Source: Pseudomonas fortuita (GTDB lineage: Bacteria; Pseudomonadota; Gammaproteobacteria; Pseudomonadales; Pseudomonadaceae). Taken from it: 64,000 bases of DNA. The stretch spans positions 4,753,501 through 4,817,500 of the forward strand of contig NZ_CP114035.2 in assembly GCF_026898135.2 (NCBI RefSeq), read 5' to 3'. How positions within the stretch are numbered: the stretch's first letter is position 1; each line of letters begins with the position of its first letter. Shown piece after piece: positions 63,930 to 64,000 of the stretch. The notes under the pieces are model-generated. The model worked only from the letters and a program-made list of their open reading frames with translations. It made no database searches and was not told where the DNA came from. The translations under genes and the position numbers were made by a program.

Positions 63930-64000
63930 TTACTCGACCTTGGTCTGTTCGCGCAGTCGAATGTGCAGCTCGCGCAGGGCCTTGGCGTCGACCAGGCCAG
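63930..64000 (-). CDS. aspS: Aspartate-tRNA ligase, C-terminal fragment
   Basis: Only the last 23 codons are in the window, ending LRELHIRLREQTKVE and TAA at 63930. The LRELHIRLR tail is that of Pseudomonas AspS, and aspS normally precedes yebC. The body of the gene continues beyond the right edge. Confidence 0.8.
   Translation of the reverse strand, partial: GLVDAKALRELHIRLREQTKVE

Overview
The window is about 70% protein coding on both strands, GC-rich and dense in the REP-type inverted repeats typical of Pseudomonas. Gene order is that of the Pseudomonas putida group: tolQ-R-A-B-pal-cpoB next to queE/queC, the mcpU-permease pair, nadA, bcp/gcvR/dapA/bamC/purC, and a hydroxyproline block next to xenA and mqo. 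I therefore read it as a P. putida-group chromosome segment. Names are assigned by motif and family recognition only; no database search was run.

Region 1 (1-8.1 kb): end of a PLP sulfur-amino-acid enzyme with its Lrp-type regulator, then a molybdenum module: a YdeP/FdhF-like oxidoreductase, moaA, moaB and a LysR regulator. A bestrophin-like channel gene and an AT-rich orphan RHS-core gene sit inside it. A 14-bp identical motif lies about 50 bp upstream of both the oxidoreductase and moaB. Region 2 (8.0-15.8 kb): complete trans-4-hydroxy-L-proline catabolism (AraC/PAS regulator, permease, epimerase, deaminase, semialdehyde dehydrogenase, D-hydroxyproline oxidase). Region 3 (15.9-24 kb): xenA with an ArsR-type regulator and a clear palindromic operator, mqo, then a FecI-FecR-TonB receptor iron-uptake unit with a Fur-like box, and a YhfL-like lipoprotein.

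Region 4 (24.1-31.5 kb): an envelope operon of unknown function (glycine-zipper/SH3 lipoprotein, Pro-Ala-rich secreted protein, DUF945 protein), a LysE exporter, a lone AAA ATPase with a palindrome in its promoter, and two small Pseudomonas-type proteins. The first small protein is preceded by what looks like a structured RNA leader. Region 5 (31.5-36.7 kb) is a lower-GC accessory patch ending at tRNA-Ser(CGA). It holds a frameshifted toxin-antitoxin relic, a nuclease-like pseudogene with two in-frame stops, a tightly packed minus-strand operon of unrecognised genes (one with a HEPN-like RxxxxH motif, one of only 48 codons), and another HEPN-like gene. This is the best place in the window for an undescribed system.

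Region 6 (36.9-46.5 kb): purC, an MBL hydrolase, bamC, dapA, gcvR, bcp, a PerM-family protein, a TusA-like protein, bepA and nadA. The bepA/nadA 3' junction is tandemly triplicated in about 336-bp units. Region 7 (46.8-54.9 kb): a second DUF945 protein, permease and McpU-type chemoreceptor, a cation efflux protein, tRNA-Lys, queC and queE. Region 8 (55-64 kb): the cell-envelope Tol-Pal operon with ybgC and cpoB, then ruvC-ruvA-ruvB, yebC and the end of aspS.
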